52,787 nt of DNA from Devosia sp. 66-14 (GTDB lineage: Bacteria > Pseudomonadota > Alphaproteobacteria > Rhizobiales > Devosiaceae). The position numbers were made by a program, and so were the translations under genes. The stretch is taken from NCBI GenBank assembly GCA_001899085.1, contig MKVB01000003.1, positions 40,329-93,115 of the forward strand, given 5' to 3'. The notes beneath the pieces were generated by a model that was not told the origin of the DNA, made no database searches, and saw nothing but the letters and a program-made list of their open reading frames with translations. Position 1 is the first letter of the stretch; each line of letters begins with the position of its first letter. Below are positions 34,589 to 44,585 of the stretch, one piece after another.

Positions 34589-35458
34589 TTGAAGCCGTTG
34601 TCACAGAGAGCCTATCACGTGCTGTTCGTCACGCCGGCCTTGCTGCTCAGTGTGGCCATCGTGCTGCTGCCGGCGCTGCTGACCTTCGGCGCGTCGTTCT
34701 CGCGCTGGGACGGCGTCTCCGCTCCTGCGTTCGTCGGGCTCGACAACTTTGAGGCGCTATTCGCCGACAACGTGTTCTGGGCGGCGATCACCAACAATAT
34801 CCAGTGGGCGCTGATCTTTCTGACCATCCCGATGGCCATTGCGCTCGTTGCGGCATCGCTGCTGCTGAGCCGGCGCAAATCCGGTGCTGTCTACCAGGTA
34901 ATCTTCCTCCTGCCCTATGTGCTCGCCCCGGTGGCGAACGCGGTGATCTGGCAGAACATCATCCTGTCGCCGGTCTCGGGGCTCCTGGGGTTCGTCTCCA
35001 AGAACTTCATCCCGCTGTCGAGCCCGCTGACCGAGCCCTCGACCGCCCTCTATGCGGTGGCCGGCGTCGATATCTGGCACTTCTGGGGCTACCTGACGGT
35101 GGTGTTCTTCGCCGCCATGCGGCAGACGCCGGAAGAGCAACTCGAAGCGGCGTTTCTCGAGGGCGCCAATGGCTGGCAGGTGTTCTGGAACGTGACGCTG
35201 CCGAACATCCTGCCCACGCTGGGGCTGATGCTGGTGCTGGTCACGATCTTCTCGTTCCTCACCTTCGACTACATCTACCTGATCACCCAGGGCGGGCCGG
35301 CGCGCGCCACCGAGATGCTCTCGACCTATGCCTACAAGTTCGCCTTCACCAGCTTCCAGGTCGGCAAGGCCGCGGCGGTGGCCCTGGTGATGAGCTTTTT
35401 CGGGCTCATCGCATCGATCGTCTATGTGCGCATGAGCCGCGCGAGCCTCGAGGCCTGA
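34589..35458 (+). CDS. CUT1-type ABC transporter permease (MalF-like)
   Basis: A 289-residue inner-membrane subunit with about six helices and an EAA loop (LEAAFLEGANGWQVFWNVTLP) for the ATPase. It starts at a TTG (34589) behind GGAGGG. It opens the rightward operon: the second permease begins one base past its stop. The promoter carries the AAACGTTT operator. Its binding protein is encoded 12 kb away at 47139-48455 under a matching operator. Substrate unknown; nucleoside- or N-glycoside-like from neighbours. Confidence 0.92.
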   Translation: MKPLSQRAYHVLFVTPALLLSVAIVLLPALLTFGASFSRWDGVSAPAFVGLDNFEALFADNVFWAAITNNIQWALIFLTIPMAIALVAASLLLSRRKSGAVYQVIFLLPYVLAPVANAVIWQNIILSPVSGLLGFVSKNFIPLSSPLTEPSTALYAVAGVDIWHFWGYLTVVFFAAMRQTPEEQLEAAFLEGANGWQVFWNVTLPNILPTLGLMLVLVTIFSFLTFDYIYLITQGGPARATEMLSTYAYKFAFTSFQVGKAAAVALVMSFFGLIASIVYVRMSRASLEA

Positions 35459-35459
35459 C

Positions 35460-36293
35460 ATGCAGACCAGCGCATCCCCCCTCTCCCGTACGCTCGCCAA
35501 CGTTTTCCTCATCGGCGCGGTGCTGGTGGCGCTGCTGCCGCTGGCGCTGGTGGCGCTCAACGCCTTCAAGCCGCATACGGCGATCGTCGCCAACCCGCTG
35601 AGCCTGCCCGAGAGCCTCAGCCTCGACAACTTCGCCCGAGCCTGGAACGGCGGCAAGTTCTCGATCGGCATCGTCAACTCCCTGCTGCTGAGCGGCACCA
35701 CGACGCTGATCACGCTCGCCTTTGCATCGCTCGCCGCCTTCGCCCTGGCGCGGCGCAAGATCCCCGGCTGGCAACTGATCACCATCTACTTCTTGTGCGC
35801 GACGACGGTGCCGATCCAGCTGTTCCTGTTCCCGCTCTACTTCGTCTACGCCAAGCTGGGGATCGTGGGGAATTTCGCTGCGACGTCGCTGATCCTCGCC
35901 GCCATCAACCTGCCGATCTCGATCTTCCTGTTGCGTGCCTACGTCATTTCGATCCCGCAGGATGTCGACGATGCCGCGTTCATGGATGGGGCCAATCCGC
36001 TGCAGACGTTTCTGCACGTGATCCTGCCGCTGATGCGCCCGGGCCTGATCACCGTGGCGATCATCGTGTTCCTCAACTCCTGGAACGAGTTCCTGATCAC
36101 CTCGACCTTCCAGAAGGGGCGATCCAACATCACCATGACGCTGGGCTACCTGTCGATGAACGGCACCTACGCCACCGACCAGGGCGCGCTGATGGCCGGC
36201 GCCTTCATCCTGGTCGCCCCGATCATCGTCTTCTTCCTGCTGCTGCAGCGCTTCTTCATCTCCGGCATGACCTCCGGCGCCGTCAAAGGATAG
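35460..36293 (+). CDS. CUT1-type ABC transporter permease (MalG-like)
   Basis: A 277-residue membrane subunit with the EAA loop DDAAFMDGANPLQTFLHVILPLMRPG. The ATG lies one base after the stop of the first permease, and the ARH gene follows after a three-base gap with AAAGGA inside the end of this gene. Together with the MalF-like subunit it forms the channel, powered by the ATPase encoded at 38447-39526. Confidence 0.92.
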   Translation: MQTSASPLSRTLANVFLIGAVLVALLPLALVALNAFKPHTAIVANPLSLPESLSLDNFARAWNGGKFSIGIVNSLLLSGTTTLITLAFASLAAFALARRKIPGWQLITIYFLCATTVPIQLFLFPLYFVYAKLGIVGNFAATSLILAAINLPISIFLLRAYVISIPQDVDDAAFMDGANPLQTFLHVILPLMRPGLITVAIIVFLNSWNEFLITSTFQKGRSNITMTLGYLSMNGTYATDQGALMAGAFILVAPIIVFFLLLQRFFISGMTSGAVKG

Positions 36294-36296
36294 TCC

Positions 36297-38444
36297 ATGA
36301 ACGTCCGTGTCTCCCCCACCCCGCTCACCGCCGTCGCCGAAAGGACCTATGCCGGCGTCCTCGGCAAGCTGATCGGCGTCTATCTCGGGCGTGCCGTCGA
36401 AGGCTGGACCTACGAGGCCATCCGCGACACCTTCGGTGAAGTCGAAGACTATGTGAACCACCGGGTGAACTGGCCGCTGATCGTCCCCGACGACGATATC
36501 TCGGGCACGTTCCTGTTCTATCGGGCGCTCGAGGATAACGGCTTTCCCGCCGACATCTCCGCCAAGGCGATCGGCGACACCTGGCTCAACTACATCGTCG
36601 AAGACAAGACGGTGCTCTGGTGGGGCGGTCTCGGCCGCTCGACCGAGCACACCGCCTATCTCCGGCTCAAGCACGGCATCGCGGCCCCGGCCAGCGGTTC
36701 GATCGCCATGAACGGCAAGGGCATGGCCGAGCAGATCGGCGCCGAGATCTTCATCGACACCTGGTCGATGGTGAACCCGTCCGATCCCGACCGGGCAGCA
36801 GCCATGGCCCGCGCCGCCGGCTCGGTCAGCCATGACGGCGTGGCGGTGGAAGCGGCCTGCCTGCTCGCAGCCATGCAGGCGGCGGCCTATGACGAGCGCG
36901 ATATCGACAAGCTGCTCGACCTCGGCCTTCGCTACTCGCGGAGCAACGAACTCAACGGTGTCATCGCCGACGTGCGCGAACAATGCGCCAAGGCAGGCGA
37001 CGACTGGCGCGCCGTGCGGCACTGGTTGGGCGCCAACCACGGCTATGAACGCTACCCGGGCAATTGTCCGATGGTGCCCAACCATGCGCTGCTGATCGCC
37101 TCGTTCCTCCTGGGTGGCGACGACTTCCAGAAGGGGCTGAAGATTGCCGTCTCCTCGGGCTGGGACACCGATTGCAACGCCGGCAACCTCGGCGCCTTGA
37201 ACGGCATCCGCCTCGGGCTCGCGGGCCTCGAGACCGGCCCGGACTTTCGCGGACCGGTGGCGGACCTGATGTATGTGGTGGGCGCCGATGGCGGCGAATG
37301 CGTCACCGATGCGGTGATCGAGACCCGCCGCGTGCTGCGCAGCGCTGCGCAGCTCAGGGGCGAAAGCTACGCCGCCCCGGCAAGCCGCTTCGCCTTCGAG
37401 TTTCCGGGCGCCGTGCAGGGCTTTGCCCGCTGTCCGCTGCACCAGGGACGCCAGGCGATCACCAGTGTCGGCAACCTCAATACGTCAAGTGCGGCCAACG
37501 GGCTGGAGCTCAGCTTCGAGGGCTTGGCAGCGGGGGTGACCGGGGCGGTTTCGGTGCCCACCTTCATCGATCCCAAGCCGCGCGGCGTGTCGGACACCTC
37601 GTATTTCGAGGTGATCGCCAGCCCGACGCTCTATGCCACGCAGACCGTCACCGGCACCATCCGCGGCTTCGAAGCGGTCAACCCGAAGGCGCGCTTCTTC
37701 ATCCACTATTTCGACGAGACCGATCAGCTGGCCCGGCTCGACGGCGCGTGGATCGAGATCGCGCAGGGCGACAACCCGGTCGCCTTCAAGGTGCCCGATA
37801 CGGGTGGGCGGCCGATCCATCGGCTTGGTCTCGAACTCTCGGCCGAACACCGCCTGTCGGGCCGGATCGCCATCATCTCGCTCGACTGGACCGGCGCTCC
37901 GGAAAACCTGACCTTCGGAAGCTCGAAGGAGCTGACGCCGCGGCTCACGCCCTGGGATACCACGACGTTCTGGACCAAGCAGTTCGTGTCGTCGGCCAAG
38001 CACTGGGCGACCGACATCTACAACACCTTCACCCTGTCGCATCCGGACAGTAACGGCGTGATCACCTTCGGCACGCGCGACTGGAGCGACTATGCCATCG
38101 CCTCCGAACTGGTGATCGAGCTGCACGAGATGACGGGACTTGTGGTGCGCGCCCGCGGCCACCGCCGCTACTATGCGGGTGTGGTGCATGACGGCAAGGC
38201 GTCGATCGTGCGCCGCCGGGACGACCAGCTCGACATCCTCGCCTCGGTGCCGTTCGACTTTGTGCCGAACAGCCGGCAGCGGTTCGAGGTCAGCGCCGTG
38301 GGCGACCGGATCAGCCTCACGATCAATGGCAAGCCGATCGTCGAGGCGGTCGATGCGTCCTACCCATCTGGCGGCGCCGGCTTCCTGATCGAGGGCGGCA
38401 CGGTGCCGGCACTCGGGCTCAGCGTTCGCCGGATCGGAGACTGA
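36297..38444 (+). CDS. ADP-ribosylglycohydrolase-fold (ARH/DraG) protein with C-terminal beta-sandwich region, copy 1
   Basis: A 715-residue protein. The first ~340 residues are ARH-like: the metal sites read PDDD at 64-67 (in place of the usual TDDT) and GWDTDCNAGN with Asp290 and Asp292. ARH enzymes use two Mg ions to cut N- or O-ribosidic bonds of ADP-ribose. The C-terminal half appears to contain concanavalin/LamG-like beta-sandwich modules; RDWSDYAIASELVIE and GHRRYYAGVVHD are shared with copy 2. No signal peptide is visible. It sits between the permeases and the ATPase. The true substrate may be another N-glycoside, since relatives occur in sugar-transport operons. Confidence 0.85.
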   Translation: MNVRVSPTPLTAVAERTYAGVLGKLIGVYLGRAVEGWTYEAIRDTFGEVEDYVNHRVNWPLIVPDDDISGTFLFYRALEDNGFPADISAKAIGDTWLNYIVEDKTVLWWGGLGRSTEHTAYLRLKHGIAAPASGSIAMNGKGMAEQIGAEIFIDTWSMVNPSDPDRAAAMARAAGSVSHDGVAVEAACLLAAMQAAAYDERDIDKLLDLGLRYSRSNELNGVIADVREQCAKAGDDWRAVRHWLGANHGYERYPGNCPMVPNHALLIASFLLGGDDFQKGLKIAVSSGWDTDCNAGNLGALNGIRLGLAGLETGPDFRGPVADLMYVVGADGGECVTDAVIETRRVLRSAAQLRGESYAAPASRFAFEFPGAVQGFARCPLHQGRQAITSVGNLNTSSAANGLELSFEGLAAGVTGAVSVPTFIDPKPRGVSDTSYFEVIASPTLYATQTVTGTIRGFEAVNPKARFFIHYFDETDQLARLDGAWIEIAQGDNPVAFKVPDTGGRPIHRLGLELSAEHRLSGRIAIISLDWTGAPENLTFGSSKELTPRLTPWDTTTFWTKQFVSSAKHWATDIYNTFTLSHPDSNGVITFGTRDWSDYAIASELVIELHEMTGLVVRARGHRRYYAGVVHDGKASIVRRRDDQLDILASVPFDFVPNSRQRFEVSAVGDRISLTINGKPIVEAVDASYPSGGAGFLIEGGTVPALGLSVRRIGD

Positions 38445-38446
38445 CC

Positions 38447-39526
<1,080 letters not shown>

Positions 39527-39545
39527 GACTGGCTGGGGGCAGGAA

Positions 39546-40580
39546 ATGGGGCGCCCGCCGACAATGAGAAAGTCCGCGACGATCCGTGACGTGGCGCGGG
39601 AGGCCAAGGTCTCCATCGCGGCGGTGTCGTATGCGCTCAACGGCGGCGGCACGATCGGCGAGGAAGTGCGCGCCCGGGTGCGCGAAGTGGCGCAGCAGCT
39701 CGGCTACCGCCCGAACCGCTCGGCGCAGGCGGTGCGCACCGGCAAGAGCATGACGCTGGGCCTGGTGCTTCCCGACCTCAACAACCCCTATTACCCGGCC
39801 CTGGCGCAGAGCTTCGAGCGCGCCGCGCGGCAGGCCGGCTATACCGTGGTGCTGATCGACACCTCGGGCCATGTCGACGAGGAGGTGCAGGGCATCCGGC
39901 GCCTCGAACAGCATGGCGTCGAGGGCGTGGTCTGGTGTCAGACGGCGGGGCCCGACGAGGTCGTCAGCTCGGACTATTCGGTGCCCATCGTGGTGATCGG
40001 CACACCCAGCCTCAGCGTCGACAACGTCACCACCAAGGACTACGAGGGCGGCCAGTACCTGGCGCGGCACCTGGTGGAAATGGGGCATACCCGTATCGGC
40101 ATGCTGACGGCGGCGAGCGTGCTCCCCAGCAAGGACGACCGGCGGCTCGGTTTCATCGAGGCGCTGGCAGGGCATGCCACGGTGATGTGGGAGGAAAAGG
40201 CGCCGTTCGCCATCGACCTGCCCGAACGCATCCGCGCTGCCCTCGAGCGCCGGGACGTCAGCGCGGTGATGTGCGGCAACGACCTGATCGCGGTCGGCGT
40301 GCTGCGCGCCGCCCGCCAGCTCGGCATCCAGGTCCCGACCGAGCTGTCGGTCGTCGGCTTCGACGACATCCCCTGGGCCTCGATCGTCGAGCCGGAACTG
40401 ACGACAGTGCGCCAGCCGGTCTCGGAGATGGCGGCCGTGGCGCTCACCCTGCTGCTCGACCGGATCGCCGAGCCGAGCCGCGCGGTGCGCCACTTCAAGG
40501 TCGGGGTCGAGCTGATCAAGCGCCAGAGCGTCGCCGAAGCACCGGTTTCCTGGGGCTGGCGCAAGATCGGCCGCAGCTAG
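39546..40580 (+). CDS. LacI-family transcriptional regulator of the split ARH/nucleosidase regulon
   Basis: A 344-residue repressor. The helix-turn-helix (TIRDVAREAKVSIAAVSYALNG) follows a short basic N-terminus; the sensor domain contains LVLPDLNNPYYPALAQSFERAA and VVGFDDIPWASIVEPELTTV. It is the last gene of the rightward operon and lies beside the convergent end of the leftward operon. Its probable operators, the AAACGTTT sites at 34547-34566 and 48536-48555, flank both arms, so one regulator would coordinate them. The effector is probably the transported compound or its product. Confidence 0.92.
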   Translation: MGRPPTMRKSATIRDVAREAKVSIAAVSYALNGGGTIGEEVRARVREVAQQLGYRPNRSAQAVRTGKSMTLGLVLPDLNNPYYPALAQSFERAARQAGYTVVLIDTSGHVDEEVQGIRRLEQHGVEGVVWCQTAGPDEVVSSDYSVPIVVIGTPSLSVDNVTTKDYEGGQYLARHLVEMGHTRIGMLTAASVLPSKDDRRLGFIEALAGHATVMWEEKAPFAIDLPERIRAALERRDVSAVMCGNDLIAVGVLRAARQLGIQVPTELSVVGFDDIPWASIVEPELTTVRQPVSEMAAVALTLLLDRIAEPSRAVRHFKVGVELIKRQSVAEAPVSWGWRKIGRS

Positions 40581-40587
40581 AGCGCGC

Positions 40588-41505
40588 TCAGCACCCCATC
40601 GAAGGCAGCCAGTATTTCTTGCCGGCGGCAGCGCGCTTCTTGTCCATGCGGTCGAGCAGGGCGCAGCCCTTGAGCGCCACGTCGATCGCCTTGGCGTGCC
40701 CCGCGCCGTGGCTGAACTCGGCATTGGTGATGACATTGTCGGCCACCGAACACACCGAACCGCCGCGGAAGCCGTAGAGCGCGGCGAGCGTCACCACCGC
40801 CGCCGATTCCCGGTCGCCGTTGAGCACGCCGGCGCGGTTATAGGTCGCCAGCATTTCGATGTTCCAGGGCTGCAGGTAGCCGCCGACGCCGGGCCGGCCG
40901 ACGCCGGCGAAATCGCTGTCGACCGACAGGGTGACGCCGACATGGTAGTCGGCGCCGAGCTCGTCGGCTGCCTGCGCCATGGCGGCCACCACTTCATAAT
41001 GGCTGGTGGCCGGGAAGGCGCGATCGACATAGGCGCGGGTCATGCCTTCCTCGCGCACTACACCCGAGGACACCACGATGTCGCCCGGCTTCACATCGGT
41101 GCCGACGCCGCCCGAGCCGCCGACGCGCAGATAGGTGTGGGCGTTGGAGAACTCCATGAAATCATAGAGCAGCAGTTCGGCCTCGGACGAGCCGCTGCCA
41201 CCCGAAACGACGGTGATCTTCGCGCCCTCATAGGTGCCCGATATCGAGGTGAACATGCCGGATTCCCCGATCAGTTCGGCTCCCTCGAGGTACTGTCCGA
41301 TATGGGCGGTCGGATCGCCGGCATAGGCGATCAGTGGGTCGCGCACCGTCACCAGCACGAAGTCGCCGACCTTGTCGGGGTCGATGCGGGTCATCGCCGG
41401 GCGACCTTCCACCATCAGGCCGCGATGCGGGACGTTGTTCCAGTAGGCGTAGCGCTCGTGGATCTGCTTTAGGGCGGCGCGGCGCGCCACCTCGTCGCGG
41501 GACAT
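40588..41505 (-). CDS. Nucleoside phosphorylase/nucleosidase superfamily protein (PNP_UDP-like)
   Basis: A 305-residue protein of the phosphorylase fold. Visible blocks are ITVVSGGSGSSEAELLLYDFME, LRVGGSGGVGTDVKPGDIVVSSGVVRE and, near the end, the acidic motif followed by GFRGGSVCSVADN. This resembles uridine phosphorylase rather than purine phosphorylase. It would split an N-glycosidic bond in a nucleoside, with or without phosphate. AGGAG precedes the ATG. It is the last gene of the leftward operon, meeting the LacI gene seven bases away. Confidence 0.82.
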   Translation of the reverse strand: MSRDEVARRAALKQIHERYAYWNNVPHRGLMVEGRPAMTRIDPDKVGDFVLVTVRDPLIAYAGDPTAHIGQYLEGAELIGESGMFTSISGTYEGAKITVVSGGSGSSEAELLLYDFMEFSNAHTYLRVGGSGGVGTDVKPGDIVVSSGVVREEGMTRAYVDRAFPATSHYEVVAAMAQAADELGADYHVGVTLSVDSDFAGVGRPGVGGYLQPWNIEMLATYNRAGVLNGDRESAAVVTLAALYGFRGGSVCSVADNVITNAEFSHGAGHAKAIDVALKGCALLDRMDKKRAAAGKKYWLPSMGC

Positions 41506-41573
41506 GGGGTAACTCCTCGGAACAGGGGAAGCCGGCGCCAGGCGTCGGCTCCAGGGATACTGGCGCGCCCTGA

Positions 41574-43634
41574 CTAGTGCACGGCGTGGACGAGGAAACC
41601 ATCGGCGACGATGGTCCCCTTCTCGACGATGAAGCCGGCGCTGCCGCTGCTGAAGGTGGCGTCGGTGGCCTCGCCGGCCGGGCGGCCATCGACCACGAGG
41701 CTCAGCCGGTCACCTGATACGGTCAGCTTGAGGTCGCGCTTGCCTTCGGCGCCGACCTCTACCGGAACGCGCGACAGCACCTCAACCTCATCGTCATAAC
41801 GCCTTATGATCAGCGCCTCGCGGCCGCGCAGCATGCCGGCATAATAGCGGCGGTGACCACGAGCCCGGGCCACCAGGCCAGCGCCGTCATTGATCGAGTA
41901 GTCGAGGGAGCTGGCAACCGAGTAATTGTCCCAGTCGCGGCTGCCGGTGGTGGCGACACCGTTCTCATGCGGGTGCGAAAAGCACAGCGTGTATTTGAAA
42001 TCCGGCGCGAAGTGCCTGGCCGAGCTCACCCAGGCGCGAGTCCAGAACGGGGTGAGGTTCCAGATCGATTTGACCAGCATGCCCTTGGTTTCAAAGGCGA
42101 CCGGCGCGCCCGACCAGTCGACCGATTTCACCGTCACGGAGCCGTCGAAGCGGCCGTCCGAGCCGAACTCGATTCCCAGCCGGTAGAGCGGCAGACCGTT
42201 GGTGTCGGGCACCAGCCAGGTCAGCGTCCCCGCATCGGACCATTCGCCCTCGATGCGCTGGATGGCATCGTCGCGGTCGTAGATCAGGGCGTAGAGACGC
42301 GCCTTGACCCCGGCCGGCCGATCGATGACAGCCGTCACGGTCTGCCCCGGATAGAGCGTCGGGCTCGCCACCATGGCGAAGCTCGACTGCGCCGCAAACG
42401 GCTCGACGAACACCGGGGTCGACACCGAGCCGGTGACGCCGAGCGACAGCCCGCTGAGCTCGACCGCCAGCCCGGCGCCGGCATTGCCGAGCCGCAGCGC
42501 CGCCTGCCGGCCGACATGGCGCGGGCAGAGCGCAAAGCCCTGCGTCGCACCGGGGTAGTCGAAACCGTATTTCGGACGGGCCGCAGGAGCCGGCTCATCG
42601 TTGAGCGCATTGGCCGCCGCGACGATGCCGCGGGTCTGCTGCACCGCGTCGGTGATGCCGGCGGCGCCGTCGGCGGTGACCACATACATGAAGTCGCTGA
42701 CCGGGCCGCGCAGGTCGGGGCCCTGGTCGAGGGCGGCAAGCCCGAGCCGCACGCCGTTGAGGCAGCCGACATTGCCGGCATTGCAGTCGGTGTCCCAACC
42801 GGCAGTGGTGGCGATCTTCAGCGAGCGGCCGAAATCATCGCCGGCCATCATCAGGGCCATCAGCACGATGGCGTGGTTGGGGATCATGTGGCACGGCCCG
42901 TCATAATGGGCGTAGCCGTGGTTGCCGGCGATCCAGGCGCGCACCTCATGCCAGTCGTCGGTCTTGGCGCACTGGTTGCGGAGCTGGTCAACGACGCTCA
43001 GCAGCTGGTTGTTGCTGACATATCCGAGGCCGGCATCGAGCAGCTTGTCGACGTTCCGCTCCGAGAACGCCATCGCCTCCATGGTGCCGAGCAGCACGGC
43101 CGCATCGAGCGCCACGCCGTCATGGCTGACGGAGGCGGCGGCGCGCACCATCTGCGCCGCCCGATCCGGATCGTCGGGGTTGGCCAGCGCAAAGGCGTCC
43201 ATGAAGATCTGGGCGCCGATCTGCGCCGGAATCCACGGACCGTTGAGCTGGTGCGAACCGGTGAGCGGTGCCTTGATGCCGTTCTTGAGATGCAGGAATG
43301 CCGTGTGCTCGGTGGAGCGCCCGAGGCCGCCCCACCACAGGATGGTCTTTTCCTCGATGATGTAGTTGAGCCAGGTCTTGCCGACGGTGTGCGGGTCGAG
43401 GTGCTTGGGGTAGCCATTGTCCTCGAGCGCCCGGAAGAAGGCGAAGGTGCCCGAGATGTCGTCGTCGGGCAGCATGATCGGCAGGTTCATCTTGCCATTG
43501 ACGAAGTAATCCACCTCGCCATGCGTCTCGATGATCCGCTCATACGACCAGCCCTCGACCGGCCTGCCATGATAGACGCCGAGGATCTTGCCCAGGACGC
43601 CGGCATAGATCTTTTCTTCGGTCGCGCGGTCCAT
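41574..43634 (-). CDS. ADP-ribosylglycohydrolase-fold (ARH/DraG) protein with C-terminal beta-sandwich region, copy 2
   Basis: A 686-residue paralogue of the protein at 36297-38444, collinear over its length. The metal motifs are PDDD at 56-59 and GWDTDCNAGN (Asp281, Asp283). The two copies share GRSTEHTA, SVSHDGVA, the carboxy-terminal RARGHRRYYAG and more, but differ throughout, so duplication is old. It lies in the leftward operon, three bases after the nucleoside hydrolase stop. Two different substrates or a two-step breakdown would explain keeping both; neither is shown. Confidence 0.85.
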   Translation of the reverse strand: MDRATEEKIYAGVLGKILGVYHGRPVEGWSYERIIETHGEVDYFVNGKMNLPIMLPDDDISGTFAFFRALEDNGYPKHLDPHTVGKTWLNYIIEEKTILWWGGLGRSTEHTAFLHLKNGIKAPLTGSHQLNGPWIPAQIGAQIFMDAFALANPDDPDRAAQMVRAAASVSHDGVALDAAVLLGTMEAMAFSERNVDKLLDAGLGYVSNNQLLSVVDQLRNQCAKTDDWHEVRAWIAGNHGYAHYDGPCHMIPNHAIVLMALMMAGDDFGRSLKIATTAGWDTDCNAGNVGCLNGVRLGLAALDQGPDLRGPVSDFMYVVTADGAAGITDAVQQTRGIVAAANALNDEPAPAARPKYGFDYPGATQGFALCPRHVGRQAALRLGNAGAGLAVELSGLSLGVTGSVSTPVFVEPFAAQSSFAMVASPTLYPGQTVTAVIDRPAGVKARLYALIYDRDDAIQRIEGEWSDAGTLTWLVPDTNGLPLYRLGIEFGSDGRFDGSVTVKSVDWSGAPVAFETKGMLVKSIWNLTPFWTRAWVSSARHFAPDFKYTLCFSHPHENGVATTGSRDWDNYSVASSLDYSINDGAGLVARARGHRRYYAGMLRGREALIIRRYDDEVEVLSRVPVEVGAEGKRDLKLTVSGDRLSLVVDGRPAGEATDATFSSGSAGFIVEKGTIVADGFLVHAVH

Positions 43635-43637
43635 CGC

Positions 43638-44585
43638 TTACTCCAGCACCAGGGTCATCACCAGGTCGAGGAAGCGCCGATAGTCGGCGCTCGAGGCGAC
43701 CTCGATCTCGGGCAGGTGGGCCCAGCCGTGATGGTGGCGGAAATCGGCCACCGTCTGCCCCAGGGTCAGCTCGCCCTTGGTCTCGACCCCGACCCGCGCC
43801 CGGGTGGTGCCGATCAGGCTCTCGTCGATCACCGCTGCAACGGCCATCGAGTCGATCAGCACGCAATAGGATTCGAACCCCCGGCCCTGGACGAACCGCA
43901 CCATCTTCTCGACGATATTGGCTTCGGGACGGGCCGAGGCCTTCAGCGTCGCCAGCTGCTCCTCGGTGAAGTTGATGTCGAAATGCGTTGCGACATCGAG
44001 CCCGACGGCCCGCACCGGCACACCGGACTCGAACACCAGCCGCGCCGCCTCGGGATCGACGAAGACGTTCCATTCGCTCTGCGGCGTGTCGCCGGTGGCG
44101 TTGGCGAAAGCATATTTGTTGAGCCCGAAGGAGCCGGCGATCGCCACCACCTCCTTGACCAGGGGAACGATGTCCGGCTCCTTCATGAAGGCCATCGCGA
44201 GGTTGGTCAGCGGCCCCAGGGTAATGACCGTCACCTCGCCGGGATTGGCCCGCACCATGTCGATGATCTGATCGACGCCGTGCTTGCCGCTCGGCTTCGT
44301 CGTCGGCTCGGGCAGGTGGGTTTCGGCCTGGCCGTCGGAGCCGTGCGAGAACGGATCCTTGGCCAAAGGCCGCGCCAGCGGCTTCTGCATGCCGCGCGCC
44401 ACCGGAATGTCGGTCCGCTTGAGCAGTTCGACGGTCTTGAGCGCGTTCCTCGTCGTCACCTCGATGGGGTAGTTTCCCGCCACCGAGGAAATGCCGAGCA
44501 GTTGCACCGCCCTGGATTTGATCGCCAGGATGATCGCCAGGGTGTCGTCCATCCCCGGGTCGGTATCGATCAGGATCTTCTTCAT
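43638..44585 (-). CDS. Inosine-uridine-type nucleoside hydrolase
   Basis: A 315-residue calcium-dependent hydrolase. The diagnostic N-terminal motif DTDPGMDD (residues 7-14) is complete, and ITLGPLTNLAMAF follows. It hydrolyses ribonucleosides to base and ribose. The frame is open much further upstream, but that is the shadow of the PfkB gene; the ATG at 44585 overlaps the PfkB stop (ATGA). Together with the phosphorylase-family gene downstream it shows that the operon handles nucleoside-like compounds. Confidence 0.92.
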   Translation of the reverse strand: MKKILIDTDPGMDDTLAIILAIKSRAVQLLGISSVAGNYPIEVTTRNALKTVELLKRTDIPVARGMQKPLARPLAKDPFSHGSDGQAETHLPEPTTKPSGKHGVDQIIDMVRANPGEVTVITLGPLTNLAMAFMKEPDIVPLVKEVVAIAGSFGLNKYAFANATGDTPQSEWNVFVDPEAARLVFESGVPVRAVGLDVATHFDINFTEEQLATLKASARPEANIVEKMVRFVQGRGFESYCVLIDSMAVAAVIDESLIGTTRARVGVETKGELTLGQTVADFRHHHGWAHLPEIEVASSADYRRFLDLVMTLVLE